From contig NZ_JAAGOB010000016.1 of the NCBI RefSeq assembly GCF_010550695.1, positions 47,825 through 111,824 of the forward strand: a DNA stretch of 64,000 nt, written 5' to 3'. This stretch comes from Phytoactinopolyspora alkaliphila (GTDB lineage: Bacteria; Actinomycetota; Actinomycetes; Jiangellales; Jiangellaceae). Below the pieces are notes generated by a model, which saw only the letters and a program-made list of their open reading frames with translations, was not told the DNA's origin and did not search any database. A program made the position numbers and the translations under genes. Shown in pieces: positions 49,348-58,706 of the stretch; the first letter of the stretch is position 1; every line of letters starts with the position of its first letter.

Positions 49348-50541
49348 TCACGACCTCGACGGTGGCAGGAATCGGTCCAGCTCCGCGAGGAACTGCCGCC
49401 AGGCCGGATCACGTGCGGGCAGGAGATGGTTGGGGCTGTCCAGGGGCACCAGGCGGCTTCCCGGGATCATCCCGGCGAGCCGCCTGGACTGCTCGAACGT
49501 GTAGTCAGGCTCGTGCCGCGCGCACAGGATCAGCGTCGGTGCGGTGACCTTCGGCGCGAGATCCGAGACGTCGATGTCGGCGAACTCGTTGAGGAAGCGC
49601 CAGGCGTTCTCCGGGGACGCGGACCGGCGCTGCAGCTCGTCGAAAGCCTGCCACTCGTCCTGCGTTCCCTCGGGGAGGAACTCGGCGGCGAAAAGCTGCC
49701 GGTACCTCGGATCCGGCCGGCCCCATCCGAGCCGGACGAGGTCGATGCGCGTCTCCACCAGTTCACGGTCCTCCGGAGTCGAGAGCCGCTTCCGGCGGCC
49801 CTCCGCGTACGTGCCGAGCAATACCAGGTGGCTGACCCGCTCGGGATGGCGGACGGCGTAAGCGATGGCCACGGGGCCGCCTTGGGATATGCCCAGCAGG
49901 GGGAATCGCTCGAGCCCGACAGCATCGACGACAGTCTCCAGATCGTCGACCCAGGCATCGAAGGAGAATCTGGGCACGTCCCAGTCGGAGAGCCCGCAGC
50001 CTCGCTCGTCGTAACGGACCAGAGTGAAGCGAGCTGACAACTCGTACAGCCAGTGCCGCCACACCGGGCTATGCCAGTCGTAGTCGAGGTGGCTCAGCCA
50101 GTTCGCCGCTTTGACCAGCGGCGGGCCGCTGCCCATCGTGGCGTAGGCGAGCTGGACACCATCGGTGGCCTTGCAGAAACGGATCTCTTGCTCCGGCGGT
50201 TGAGCTGGCACGTCGGCCCGAGGTGGGGGCGAGCTCTCGATCACACGGCCCACGAACTGGTAGCCGCGGCCGTGCACAGTGCGGATGACCCGCTGTGCGT
50301 GGCCGTCGTCGCCGACGGCGCGTCGTGCGGCCTTCACTCGGCTGGTGAGTGCCGACTCGCTGACGAACCGGCTGCCCCACACGGCGTCGAGCAGATCCTC
50401 CTTGGGCACCACTCGGTCCCGTTCGCGGATCAGCAGCGCTAGCACGTCGAAGACCTGCGGCTCGACCGGTTGAACCGTTCCGGCCCGGCGGAGTTCGTAG
50501 CGGCCGAGATCGAGTTCGCAATTGTCCCAGGCGTAGATCAC
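49348..50541 (-). CDS. Winged-helix DNA-binding / alpha-beta hydrolase fusion regulator
   Basis: This 397-residue two-domain protein begins with an OmpR/PhoB-type winged helix without a receiver (about 1-100): ELRRAGTVQPVEPQVFDVLALLIRER, SESALTSRVKAARRAVGDDG, VIRTVHGRGYQFVG. After a Pro-rich linker comes a complete alpha-beta hydrolase (about 120-397), with the nucleophile elbow GISQGGPVA, an Asp near ILCARHEPDYTF and the His in SPNHLLP. A CadC-like DNA-binding head joined to an enzyme suggests transcription control by a hydrolysed or bound small molecule. It is divergent from azlCD (231 bp), which may be a target. Confidence 0.9.
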   Translation of the reverse strand: MIYAWDNCELDLGRYELRRAGTVQPVEPQVFDVLALLIRERDRVVPKEDLLDAVWGSRFVSESALTSRVKAARRAVGDDGHAQRVIRTVHGRGYQFVGRVIESSPPPRADVPAQPPEQEIRFCKATDGVQLAYATMGSGPPLVKAANWLSHLDYDWHSPVWRHWLYELSARFTLVRYDERGCGLSDWDVPRFSFDAWVDDLETVVDAVGLERFPLLGISQGGPVAIAYAVRHPERVSHLVLLGTYAEGRRKRLSTPEDRELVETRIDLVRLGWGRPDPRYRQLFAAEFLPEGTQDEWQAFDELQRRSASPENAWRFLNEFADIDVSDLAPKVTAPTLILCARHEPDYTFEQSRRLAGMIPGSRLVPLDSPNHLLPARDPAWRQFLAELDRFLPPSRS

Positions 50542-50772
50542 AGTCCCCCCCTGAACTCCGACTCAGGCGCCGGCACCGCGTGTCCGTCGTCTGTGCGGCT
50601 TCTGTCGTCGCAGGTTACGCCCTTCTCCGCGTCTTCTCCATGTTTCCTCCACGTTTGTCGCTTCCCACAGGAGCACAGTCGCAGGCACGACGTGGGCGGG
50701 CTACGGGAAGGTGCCGGGAAGGTCCCGGAGGCACTGTGGCCGCGTCATACCACCAATCGGGGGAGAACCGAG

Positions 50773-51480
50773 ATGAACACGACGACGACGCTGGGACCGG
50801 CGCCTTTGCGGGCCGACGTGCTCGCGGGCGTCCGGGCGATGGGTCCGTGGCTGGCCGGTGTCACACCGTTCGGCCTGGTGATCGGCGTCAGCGCCGCCCA
50901 GGCGGACATTCCGGCCTTCGCCGGCTGGCTGACCGGGCCCCTGATCGTCGCCGGCAGCGCCCAGGTGGCGACGATCGAGTTGCTCGACGCTGGTGCGGCG
51001 CCGGCCGTGGTGGTGCTCAGCGCGCTGATCATCAATCTGCGCCTGGTGCTCTACTCGGCGGCCATGGCTCCGCATTGGCGGCACCGTCCCCGATGGTGGC
51101 GGCTGATGGCGGCCTATCTGCTCATCGACCCGTCGTTCGCCGTTGGCGTGGCTCGCTACGAGCAGCCGGGTGAGCGGTCGCGCGCCGACGCTCACTACAT
51201 CGGTGGCGCGGTGGTCCTGTACGCGGCGTGGTTCGCCGCCATCGGTGCTGGTGTCGTTCTCGGTGCGCAACTGCCGGCGGGTTTGCGGCTGGAGTTCGTG
51301 ATCCCTCTGTTCCTGGTGGGTGAGGTTGTGCCGAAACTCGCGGCGCGCGCCACCCGGCGCGCGGCCCTGTCCGCGAGCGGTGTGGCCGTGCTGGCCATGG
51401 CGGTCCCGCTGCACCTGGGACTGGTCATCGCGATCATCGCCGGGCTCGCGGCCGGCCTGCTCACGAAGGAGGCTGGGTGA
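50773..51480 (+). CDS. azlC: AzlC family ABC-type branched-chain amino acid exporter, large subunit
   Basis: This 235-residue membrane protein has about five to seven helices. The AzlC hallmark AMGPWLAGVTPFGLVIGVSAAQ starts helix 1, followed by GPLIVAGSAQVATIELL and LSALIINLRLVLYSAAMAPH. With AzlD it exports branched-chain amino acids or toxic analogues. The ATG at 50773 follows GGGGGAG; an upstream frame from 50470 is an overlap with the divergent gene. Confidence 0.92.
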   Translation: MNTTTTLGPAPLRADVLAGVRAMGPWLAGVTPFGLVIGVSAAQADIPAFAGWLTGPLIVAGSAQVATIELLDAGAAPAVVVLSALIINLRLVLYSAAMAPHWRHRPRWWRLMAAYLLIDPSFAVGVARYEQPGERSRADAHYIGGAVVLYAAWFAAIGAGVVLGAQLPAGLRLEFVIPLFLVGEVVPKLAARATRRAALSASGVAVLAMAVPLHLGLVIAIIAGLAAGLLTKEAG

Positions 51481-51800
51481 TGAGTGTCTGGCTGGTCATC
51501 GCCCTCGTGGGCCTGGGCAGTTACCTGTTCCGCGTCAGCATGGTCCTGCTCGTCGACCAGTTCGGCCTTCCTGAATGGATGGGCCGGGCGTCGACGTTCG
51601 TCGCGCCCGCGGCGTTCGCCGCGCTAGCCGCCAGCGCCATCGCGGCTTACGCAGCCGGCCTGGACCTGCTCCAGGCCGTTCCACCCCTCGGTGCGGTGGC
51701 CGCGGCAATGGTCGCGGTCCGGTTGACCGGGAAGCCCTACATGGCCGTCATCGCCGGCATGCCCGCGCTCTGGATCCTGACCGCACTGGCTGGTGTCTGA
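51480..51800 (+). CDS. azlD: AzlD family branched-chain amino acid exporter, small subunit
   Basis: This 106-residue partner of AzlC has four short membrane helices (WLVIALVGLGSYLFRVSM; FVAPAAFAALAASAIAA). The ATG at 51480 has AAGGAGG 7 nt upstream and overlaps the azlC stop by one base. The GTG at 51477 is too close to that Shine-Dalgarno. Confidence 0.92.
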   Translation: MSVWLVIALVGLGSYLFRVSMVLLVDQFGLPEWMGRASTFVAPAAFAALAASAIAAYAAGLDLLQAVPPLGAVAAAMVAVRLTGKPYMAVIAGMPALWILTALAGV

Positions 51801-51884
51801 TGCCGCTCGCGAAACCGCGAAGCCCGCCGGGAAGGTTCCGGGAAGGCCATCGCCATACGTTCACCGCAACTGCAGGCCTGTTCG

Positions 51885-51985
51885 GAAGTGGGTTATGCAC
51901 AAGAGTTCCGCTTCGACGTCTCAGGTGAGAGCCCGCAGAAGGCACGGGCCCCACCATGGTCGTCGCCTCGTGCATAACCCACCTC
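51885..51985. repeat. Inverted repeat between azlD and osmC
   Basis: Arms 51885-51903 and 51967-51985 pair over 19 bp with two mismatches (core GTGGGTTATGCAC perfect over 13 bp), around a 63-nt centre. It starts 85 nt after azlD and ends 47 nt before the OsmC gene. It has no T-tract. Confidence 0.85.
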
Positions 51986-52032
51986 GCACACAACCCACAA
52001 ACCACAAATCACAACCCGAAGGAGACAAGCAC

Positions 52033-52602
52033 ATGAGCACCACCACAGAACGGGCGCCCCTCAACGGCGTCGACACGCCCACCCTGTTCGCCACCCTCGA
52101 CGCGGTCAAGGGTCAGCCGGACATCGCGAAGTTCCAGTTCCGGGCAAAGAACCGGTGGGTGAAGGGAACCCACAACCAGTCGTCGATCCACGGGTTCTAC
52201 GGCGCCGGCCAGGAGATGGAGCACCAGCACGAGACCGTCATCGACGCGGACCACCCGGCCGTGCTGGTCGGTGCGGACAACGGCCCGACTCCGGTGGAGT
52301 ACGTGCTGGCCGCGCTGGCTGCCTGCTTGACCTCGGGCCTGGCCAACATCGCCGCGGCCCGAGGCATCGAACTGACCGAGGTCGAATCGACGGTCGAGGG
52401 GGACATCAACCTGCTCGGCCTGCTCGGGCTGTCCGACGAGACACGCAACGGCTACGAGCAGATCCGGGTCAGCTTCAAAATCGCCGGCGACGCGCCGCCG
52501 GAGAAGCTGCAGCAGCTCGTCGAACGATCCCGGGACCGTTCCGCCGTCTTCGACGTGCTCACCAACTCCGTGCCGGTCGCCATCGACGTGACCGTGGCCT
52601 GA
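52033..52602 (+). CDS. OsmC family (peroxiredoxin-like) protein
   Basis: This is a 189-residue OsmC/Ohr-fold protein that probably detoxifies organic hydroperoxides. The second catalytic Cys is in EYVLAALAACLTSGLANIAA. The first (helix) Cys expected in classical OsmC is not seen in the N-terminal half, so the catalytic pair may be incomplete or placed elsewhere. The block GADNGPTPVEYVL is typical. The ATG at 52033 has GAAGGAG upstream; the frame before it is not conserved. Confidence 0.88.
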   Translation: MSTTTERAPLNGVDTPTLFATLDAVKGQPDIAKFQFRAKNRWVKGTHNQSSIHGFYGAGQEMEHQHETVIDADHPAVLVGADNGPTPVEYVLAALAACLTSGLANIAAARGIELTEVESTVEGDINLLGLLGLSDETRNGYEQIRVSFKIAGDAPPEKLQQLVERSRDRSAVFDVLTNSVPVAIDVTVA

Positions 52603-52694
52603 CACGTCAGGCGACGTGCGGACTTCAGTACGCGCCGCGGCCGCCCGGCCGGTTCGCTAGCCGGGCGGAGCGCAGCTCCAGAGACGAGGATGAG

Positions 52695-53960
52695 ATGGAG
52701 ATCATCGACACCGCGGTGATCGGTGCCGGCCAGACGGGCCTGGCGGTCAGCCGCTACCTCACCGAGGCGGGACGTGATCACGTCGTGCTCGACCGCGGCC
52801 GGGTGGCCGAGAGCTGGCGCAGCGCCCGCTGGGACTCGCTGCGCCTGCTCACCCCGAACTGGATGACCAGGCTGCCCGGCTGGAACTACACCGGACCGGA
52901 CGCCGACGGCTTCATGACCGCCGCCGAGCTCGCCGGATACCTTGAGGACTATGCCGCGTCATTCGGCGCGCCCGTACGTGTCCACACGCCCGTCACCGAC
53001 GTGTCGCCGATGGCCCACGGCTACCGGGTCACCACGTTCAGGGGATCATGGTTCGCGCGCAACGTGGTCATCGCCACCGGCCCAGGCCGACACCTGCCTG
53101 CCGTCCACCGGCAGCTGACGCCCGGGTTGCGGCAGATCCACACCAGCTCGTATCGCAACCCCGGCACGCTCCCTCCAGGCGGGGTCCTGGTGGTGGGTGC
53201 GTCGGCGTCGGGAACCCAGATAGCGGCGGAATTGCGGCGCTCCGGCCGTGCCGTGGTGCTCGCGGCCGGCTCTCACACCCGGCTCCCGCGCCGTTACCGA
53301 GGCATGGACATCATGTGGTGGCTGGAGCAGAGCGGCATGCTCAGCCGCACCATCGACGACGTGCCGGACGCACGAGAAGCCCGGTCCCAGCCGTCGTTGC
53401 AGTTGCGCGGCGGTCCACCGGAGGACCAGGCCGACCTCACCGCCCTGAGCCGGCTCGGTGTCGAGATCACCGGCCGGCTGATCGGCGCCGACGGGTACGG
53501 CGTGCGTTTCGCCGACGACTTGCACACGACGGTCTCCGAAGCTGACGAGCGGATGCGGAGGACCCTCGCCAAGATCGACGCGTTCATCGAGAGCTCGGGG
53601 CTCGAGTCCGAGGTGCTGCCGGCAGAGGCTGTGCGGACCGCCACCGTTCCGCCCGCTCGGAACGAAATCGACCTGAGCTCGGCCGGAATCACGAGCGTGG
53701 TGTGGGCCACCGGGTTCCGCTTCCGCTACCCGTGGCTCCGGGTTCCGGTCTTCGACCGCGATGGCCATGTCATGCACCGTCAAGGCATCACCGCCGCCAC
53801 CGGGCTGTACGTCATCGGCGAGCGCTTCCTGCACCGCAGGGACTCGAGCTTCATCGACGGAGCTCGCCACGACGCCCGGACCATCACCGAGCACATCCGG
53901 ACGTCTCACCGATCCCAGCAGGCGAAGACGCGACGACGCCGAGAGGTGCGAGTGCCGTGA
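52695..53960 (+). CDS. Flavin-containing monooxygenase-like NAD(P)/FAD oxidoreductase
   Basis: This 421-residue FMO/Baeyer-Villiger-type flavoprotein has FAD motif VIGAGQTGLAVSRYL (residues 8-22) and WRSARWDSLRLLTPNWMTRLPG, like CzcO/Trk-type oxidases. The NADPH motif is VLVVGASASGTQIAAELRRSG (about 165). The ATG motif VWATGFRFRYPWL is near 340. It is closed by GLYVIGERFLHRRDSSFIDGARHDA. Substrate unknown. The stop overlaps the next FAD gene (GTGA), so the two flavoproteins are made together. Confidence 0.9.
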   Translation: MEIIDTAVIGAGQTGLAVSRYLTEAGRDHVVLDRGRVAESWRSARWDSLRLLTPNWMTRLPGWNYTGPDADGFMTAAELAGYLEDYAASFGAPVRVHTPVTDVSPMAHGYRVTTFRGSWFARNVVIATGPGRHLPAVHRQLTPGLRQIHTSSYRNPGTLPPGGVLVVGASASGTQIAAELRRSGRAVVLAAGSHTRLPRRYRGMDIMWWLEQSGMLSRTIDDVPDAREARSQPSLQLRGGPPEDQADLTALSRLGVEITGRLIGADGYGVRFADDLHTTVSEADERMRRTLAKIDAFIESSGLESEVLPAEAVRTATVPPARNEIDLSSAGITSVVWATGFRFRYPWLRVPVFDRDGHVMHRQGITAATGLYVIGERFLHRRDSSFIDGARHDARTITEHIRTSHRSQQAKTRRRREVRVP

Positions 53961-55135
53961 ACGTTCCCAGATATGACGTGGTGATCGTCGGCGGTCGTTG
54001 CGCCGGCGCGGCGACCGCGACGCTGCTGTCCCGCATGGGGCTCCGCGTGCTGGTCCTCGACCGGTCCAGGTACGGCGGCGACACCGTCTCTACCCATGCC
54101 TTGATGCGCGGCGGAGTCATGCAATTGAGCCGGCTCGGCCTTCTGGACGCCGTGGTGGCGGCCGGGACGCCGCCGGTGCACAGGGCCGTCTTCCACTACC
54201 CGGAGGACACCACCAGGATCACGCTGAAGCCGTCGGCCGGCGTCGATGCCCTCTACGCACCGCGTCGCACGGTGCTCGATCCGATTCTCGTCGACGCCGC
54301 CCGGCAGGCGGGCGCGGACGTGCGGTTCGGGGTGAGCGTCGCCGGTCTCCTGCACGACGACGACGGCCGGGTGACGGGCGTCGTCGCCGGCGACGAGCGG
54401 GGCCGGCCGCTCACGGTGCGGGCGGGACTGGTCGTGGGCGCGGACGGCGTGCGCTCGGGCGTGGCCAGAGCCGTCGGCTCGTCGGCGATCTGGACCGCCG
54501 ACGGGAGTGGCAGCGCCGTTCTGTACGGGTACTGGGACGCGCTGCCCGCCGAGGGTTACGAGTGGTACTACGGTCCGGGCGGCGCGGCCGGGCTCATTCC
54601 CACCAACAGCGGCCAGACGTGCGTGTTCGTCGGCACCACACCGGAGCGTATGAAGGCGGCCCGCGCGGGCGGCACCTGGCCGGGCTTCTGGTCCGTACTG
54701 GACTCGCTGTCCCCGTCGTTGCGGGAGCGGCTGGCGGCCAGCCGGCCGCCACGGCGGCTGCACGGATTCGCCGGCACACCGGGCTTCCTCCGCCAGTCGT
54801 GGGGTCCCGGATGGGTGCTGATCGGCGATGCCGGGAGTTTCGAGGACCCGCTGAGCACGCACGGTCTCACGGACGCGCTACGCGACGCCGTGCTGGTGTC
54901 GGAGGCGATCGGGGAGATGCGCTCAGGCAGACTGACCGAGGCCGACGCTCTGGCCCGCTATCAGGCGACCCGCGACGCTCTCGCCTTGCCGTTGCTGCGC
55001 GTGGTCGCCACGATCGCGTCGTTCCGGTGGACCCTGGACGATCTGAGGCGTCTACTGCGTGAATCCAGCTCGGCGATGAGCGAGCAGTTGGAAGCGCTGC
55101 ACGGGGACGGTCCGCGGGAACTCACCCATAGGTGA
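53957..55135 (+). CDS. FAD-dependent monooxygenase (PHBH-like fold)
   Basis: This 392-residue group A flavoprotein monooxygenase has FAD motif DVVIVGGRCAGAATATLLSRMG, the DG motif LVVGADGVRSGVARAVG, and the GD motif GWVLIGDAGSFEDPLSTHGLTDAL. The GD motif is of the geranylgeranyl-reductase/tryptophan-halogenase-like type with STHG. The GTG at 53957 overlaps the previous stop. It is followed by the BTAD/ATPase regulator, 124 nt downstream on the same strand. The pair probably oxidises an aromatic or polyketide-like compound. Confidence 0.9.
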   Translation: MNVPRYDVVIVGGRCAGAATATLLSRMGLRVLVLDRSRYGGDTVSTHALMRGGVMQLSRLGLLDAVVAAGTPPVHRAVFHYPEDTTRITLKPSAGVDALYAPRRTVLDPILVDAARQAGADVRFGVSVAGLLHDDDGRVTGVVAGDERGRPLTVRAGLVVGADGVRSGVARAVGSSAIWTADGSGSAVLYGYWDALPAEGYEWYYGPGGAAGLIPTNSGQTCVFVGTTPERMKAARAGGTWPGFWSVLDSLSPSLRERLAASRPPRRLHGFAGTPGFLRQSWGPGWVLIGDAGSFEDPLSTHGLTDALRDAVLVSEAIGEMRSGRLTEADALARYQATRDALALPLLRVVATIASFRWTLDDLRRLLRESSSAMSEQLEALHGDGPRELTHR

Positions 55136-55259
55136 GGCCCACCCACATGTGCCTCCGCCGCCGTGTGCGATAGATCCCGGGCTGTACACCGGAAGGCAAA
55201 CGGGCGCATGATAGACGACGACGTGCCTGATGGGCACTGCTGCGAATCGGGGGGCACCG

Positions 55260-58200
55260 GTGGCGGCACAGGCAGAGATCACCCTGTTGGGCGGCTTTGG
55301 CATACAGCTCGACGGCATACCGGTTCCGGCGTCGGCGTGGCCGCGGCGCCAGGCGGCGACCCTGGTGAAAGTTCTCGCTTTGGCGCCCGGCCGCCGGTTG
55401 CACCGGGAGCGGCTGATCGATGTGCTCTGGCCCGACCTGACCGTCGCCGAGGCCGCGCCACGGCTGCACAAACTGGCTCACTATGCCCGGCGGGCTCTGG
55501 GCGATGACCGCGACGCACTCGTCCTGCGAGCGGATGTGGTCGCGTTGCTGCCCGGTGCGGCCGTCATCGTCGATGTGGACGAGTTCGACCGGGCGGCGCG
55601 ATCGGCCCTGGAGGACTCGAATCCGGCCGCCGCGGCGCTCGCCGTGGCCCGCTACGGCGGGACGCTGTTGCCGGACGATCCCTACGAGGCTTGGGCCACC
55701 GACCACCGGGAGCGGTTGCGCGTGCAGTACCTGGCGCTGCTCCGGGTCGCGGGCGACTGGGACCGGCTGGTCGACGCCGACCCGGCCGACGAAGGCGCAC
55801 ACCTGGCCCTGATGCGCCAGCACATCGAGGCCGGCGACAATCGAGCTGCGCTGCGACAGTTCGAGCGGATGGACGCGGCGTTGCGTCACGAGCTGGGGGT
55901 CGGCCCGGGGACCGAGGCGCTGGCGCTGCGGGACGAGATCGTCGCGGCCCTGCCCCAGCAGTCGGCTACCGCGGACGTGCGTCTGGTGGGGCGCGACCAG
56001 GAACGCGACACCGTCACCGAGGTGCTGTCGGCAGCCGCCCACGGACAGGGCCGGACGCTGCTCATCTCCGGTCCACCTGGTGTGGGCAAATCCGCCATGC
56101 TGGAGTGGGCCGCACGCAGGGCGGGGCGTACCGGCTGGCGTACCGGACACGGCGTCGCCGCCGCGATCGAGGGGGCGTGGCCGTACGCACCGGTGGTCGA
56201 CGCCCTCGCCGATCTGTGCCGACGGCATCCCACGTTGCTGGACGGTCTCGCCGACGCCTACCGCGGGGAGATCGAACGCGCGCTGACCGGTCATGAGCTG
56301 ACGTGGACGGGTGAGGGAACACACCAGCGGCTGTTCGTCGCCACGGCCGAGCTGATCCGGCTCGCGGCGTCCGGCACCGGCCTACTGCTCACCGTCGACG
56401 ACGTTCACGAGGCCGACGAGGCGAGCCTGCGGCTGCTGCACTATCTGGCTCGGACGGTGACCAGCGAACGCGCCGTGATCGTGCTCGGCAGCCGCGAGGG
56501 TGGCCGGAAGGTCGAGCAGATCCGGTCCAGTCTCGTCCGCCGCGGCTTCGCCGTGCATATACCGCTCCTGCCGCTGGACCGCGGCGCGACCGAAACGCTG
56601 GTACACCGGCACATCGCGGACGCGGCACCAGAGCTGGTCGAGCGGATCTGGGTGGTGTCCGGCGGCCTGCCGTTCGCCGTCGCAGAGATAGTGCGATCGG
56701 GCGCGCCCGCGGACCCGGCCTCCTTGGGAGCGATCGGACTGACCGGGCTGACACCGGCTACGCGAGAGGCATTGCAGCGGGTCGCGGTCGTAGGTGCCAG
56801 CTTCGACACCGACCAGTTCGTCGCCCTCACCGCACTGCCGGAGGCCCATGCCTTCGCGGCGCTGGACGCGGCGCTCGGTGCGCTCGTGGTAGTGCACACC
56901 GGTGCCGGTTACCGTTTCCGCCACGCCTTGATCCGGGATGCGCTGCTGGCCGGTGTCGCGCCGGCGCGGCAGCGGACTCTTCACCGCGAGGCGGCTGAGC
57001 GGCTCGACTCGATCGGGGCCGCACCCGCACAGGTGGCGCATCACCTGATCGCTGCGGGCGAGCCCGCGGCGGCGGTGCCGCACGTGCTCAAGGCCGTGGA
57101 ACGGGAAGCGGCCGTGGGGGCGTATCGAGATGCCCTCGGCCTCGTGGACGCGGTACGCGAGCATGCCACCGCGGCAGAGCGTTCCCGCCTGCTGTCCCTG
57201 CGGGCGAACCTGCTCTCCGCGCTCGGAGACCGCTCGACCATCGGTGCCTACCGGGAAGCTCTCGCGGTCGCCGATGACGCGGAGCGTCCGTTGCTGCGCG
57301 CGCGGATGGGGCAGGCGGCGCTGATGGAAGGTGACCTCGACACCGCCGCCGGCGTCCTCGCCGGGCTCGAGCCGACCGGCGGTCCCGCGGATGTGTCGAT
57401 CTTGCTGGCGCAAGGCAATCTCGCCTACTTCAAAGGCGACATCGATGCGGCCTGGCAGGCTTCGGACCAGATCTGTGGCATGGTCCAGCCGTACGAGGAG
57501 ACCTGGCAGCGGCTGGACCTCCTGACCCTGCAGGCGTTGATCGCCCATCATCGCGGCGAGCTGTTCTCCCGGCTGCGCATGGAGCTGCGCCGTGCACAGG
57601 ACACGCCGGCGCTGGCCGCCTCCCTGTTCGATCCGTACCTCTGCGTCGCCGAGTTCCTGCTCTACGGGACGACGCCGTACACGGAGGTGAAGGCTATGGC
57701 CCGGTCCTTGCGAGCGACGGCCCGGCGGATGGGCGTGCTGCGGGCCGAGGCCTTCGCGACGACGCTCCTGGGTGAGGCGGCACTGCTCGCTGGAGAACGA
57801 GACGAGGCGGAGCGCGAGCTCCAAGACGCCGTCGACCTGCATCGTGAGATCGGTGCGCCGGGCGGAGAGGCGAGTTCTCTGCAACGGCTGGCCGAACTCC
57901 GCCTTCAGCGTGGCGAACGAGTCGAGGCCGAGGGGCTCCTGCAGCAAGCGCTGCCGCGCGCACGCTGGTCGATCATGGCGCTTCACTTGGTGCAGCGGAT
58001 CTTCGGCACGATGATCCAGGCGGCTCCCGATCCACAGGCGGCCCGGGCCGTCGTCGATCAAGCCCGCGATGTGATGGGCACGGAGGACGCATGTGCATTC
58101 TGCATCATCATGTTCGCTGTTCCCGCAGCAATCGCCTGCGCCGACGTCGGGGACATCGCGGAGGCGGAGGAGTATTTGAGAACGGCCGAGCGGTCGTCCA

Positions 58201-58388
58201 ACCTGTGGGAGGGCACGGCTTGGCAAGGGGCCATCAGCGAGGCACGTGCCCACCTGGCGGCCGCGAGGGGAGAAATCGAACGGAGCGCGAGACTTCTCGA
58301 CGAGGCCGCCGTGCTGTTCGAGAGGGCCAGTCAGCCCGCTGACGCGGGTCGCTGCCGCGCGGAGGCCCGACTCCACGCGGGGCTTTAG
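55260..58388 (+). CDS. Large BTAD / AAA-type ATPase transcriptional regulator
   Basis: This is a 1042-residue protein of the SARP/LAL-like class. A DNA-binding winged-helix-like head is at about 1-90 (ITLLGGFGIQLDG, LHRERLIDVLWPD). The bacterial transcriptional activator domain follows at about 95-240 (YEAWATDHRERLRVQYLALL). An AAA ATPase comes next, with Walker A ISGPPGVGKSAMLEWA (about residue 275) and Walker B LLLTVDDVHEADEASL. The long C-terminal half is made of TPR-like helices. Such proteins often activate nearby secondary-metabolite or oxidoreductase genes, here plausibly the two FAD genes. GTG 55260 (GGGGGG upstream) is used; ATG 55230 would add ten residues. Confidence 0.9.
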   Translation: MAAQAEITLLGGFGIQLDGIPVPASAWPRRQAATLVKVLALAPGRRLHRERLIDVLWPDLTVAEAAPRLHKLAHYARRALGDDRDALVLRADVVALLPGAAVIVDVDEFDRAARSALEDSNPAAAALAVARYGGTLLPDDPYEAWATDHRERLRVQYLALLRVAGDWDRLVDADPADEGAHLALMRQHIEAGDNRAALRQFERMDAALRHELGVGPGTEALALRDEIVAALPQQSATADVRLVGRDQERDTVTEVLSAAAHGQGRTLLISGPPGVGKSAMLEWAARRAGRTGWRTGHGVAAAIEGAWPYAPVVDALADLCRRHPTLLDGLADAYRGEIERALTGHELTWTGEGTHQRLFVATAELIRLAASGTGLLLTVDDVHEADEASLRLLHYLARTVTSERAVIVLGSREGGRKVEQIRSSLVRRGFAVHIPLLPLDRGATETLVHRHIADAAPELVERIWVVSGGLPFAVAEIVRSGAPADPASLGAIGLTGLTPATREALQRVAVVGASFDTDQFVALTALPEAHAFAALDAALGALVVVHTGAGYRFRHALIRDALLAGVAPARQRTLHREAAERLDSIGAAPAQVAHHLIAAGEPAAAVPHVLKAVEREAAVGAYRDALGLVDAVREHATAAERSRLLSLRANLLSALGDRSTIGAYREALAVADDAERPLLRARMGQAALMEGDLDTAAGVLAGLEPTGGPADVSILLAQGNLAYFKGDIDAAWQASDQICGMVQPYEETWQRLDLLTLQALIAHHRGELFSRLRMELRRAQDTPALAASLFDPYLCVAEFLLYGTTPYTEVKAMARSLRATARRMGVLRAEAFATTLLGEAALLAGERDEAERELQDAVDLHREIGAPGGEASSLQRLAELRLQRGERVEAEGLLQQALPRARWSIMALHLVQRIFGTMIQAAPDPQAARAVVDQARDVMGTEDACAFCIIMFAVPAAIACADVGDIAEAEEYLRTAERSSNLWEGTAWQGAISEARAHLAAARGEIERSARLLDEAAVLFERASQPADAGRCRAEARLHAGL

Positions 58389-58686
58389 CGTCGCCGTCCG
58401 GCGTCGCGGCACGGAGCCGGGGGGCGGGTATCGAGAAGGTGTCCCGCGGGGCGCGCGTATGTTTTTGTGACCGACCGCATATTTCGATAGTCGAATCTCT
58501 ATTGGCTATTCCACCCATAGCCGACCGATCGTGTGATTGACCATGAGAACGGACTCCGGGATCGAGGGCATCGATCATTGGCGTGGGTGATGCGCATCAG
58601 ATATTGAAGTTTCCGCGGAAGTCCCTTGCCAGGAGTCCGGTTCCGCAATAGCATCTTTTTCGGAGGGAATGGCCGGCTCAGGGGGG

Positions 58687-58706
58687 CAGTACACGTGAGT
58701 GTACTG
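58687..58706. repeat. Perfect 8-4-8 hairpin/operator in the low-GC patch
   Basis: CAGTACAC-GTGA-GTGTACTG is a perfect inverted repeat with a 4-nt centre that is itself nearly symmetric. It could be an operator for a dimeric regulator or an RNA hairpin. Confidence 0.6.

Noticed and set aside
56382..58412. 676-codon minus-strand frame over the BTAD/ATPase gene
   Set aside because: Shadow frame; the plus strand carries Walker motifs and TPR-like helices.
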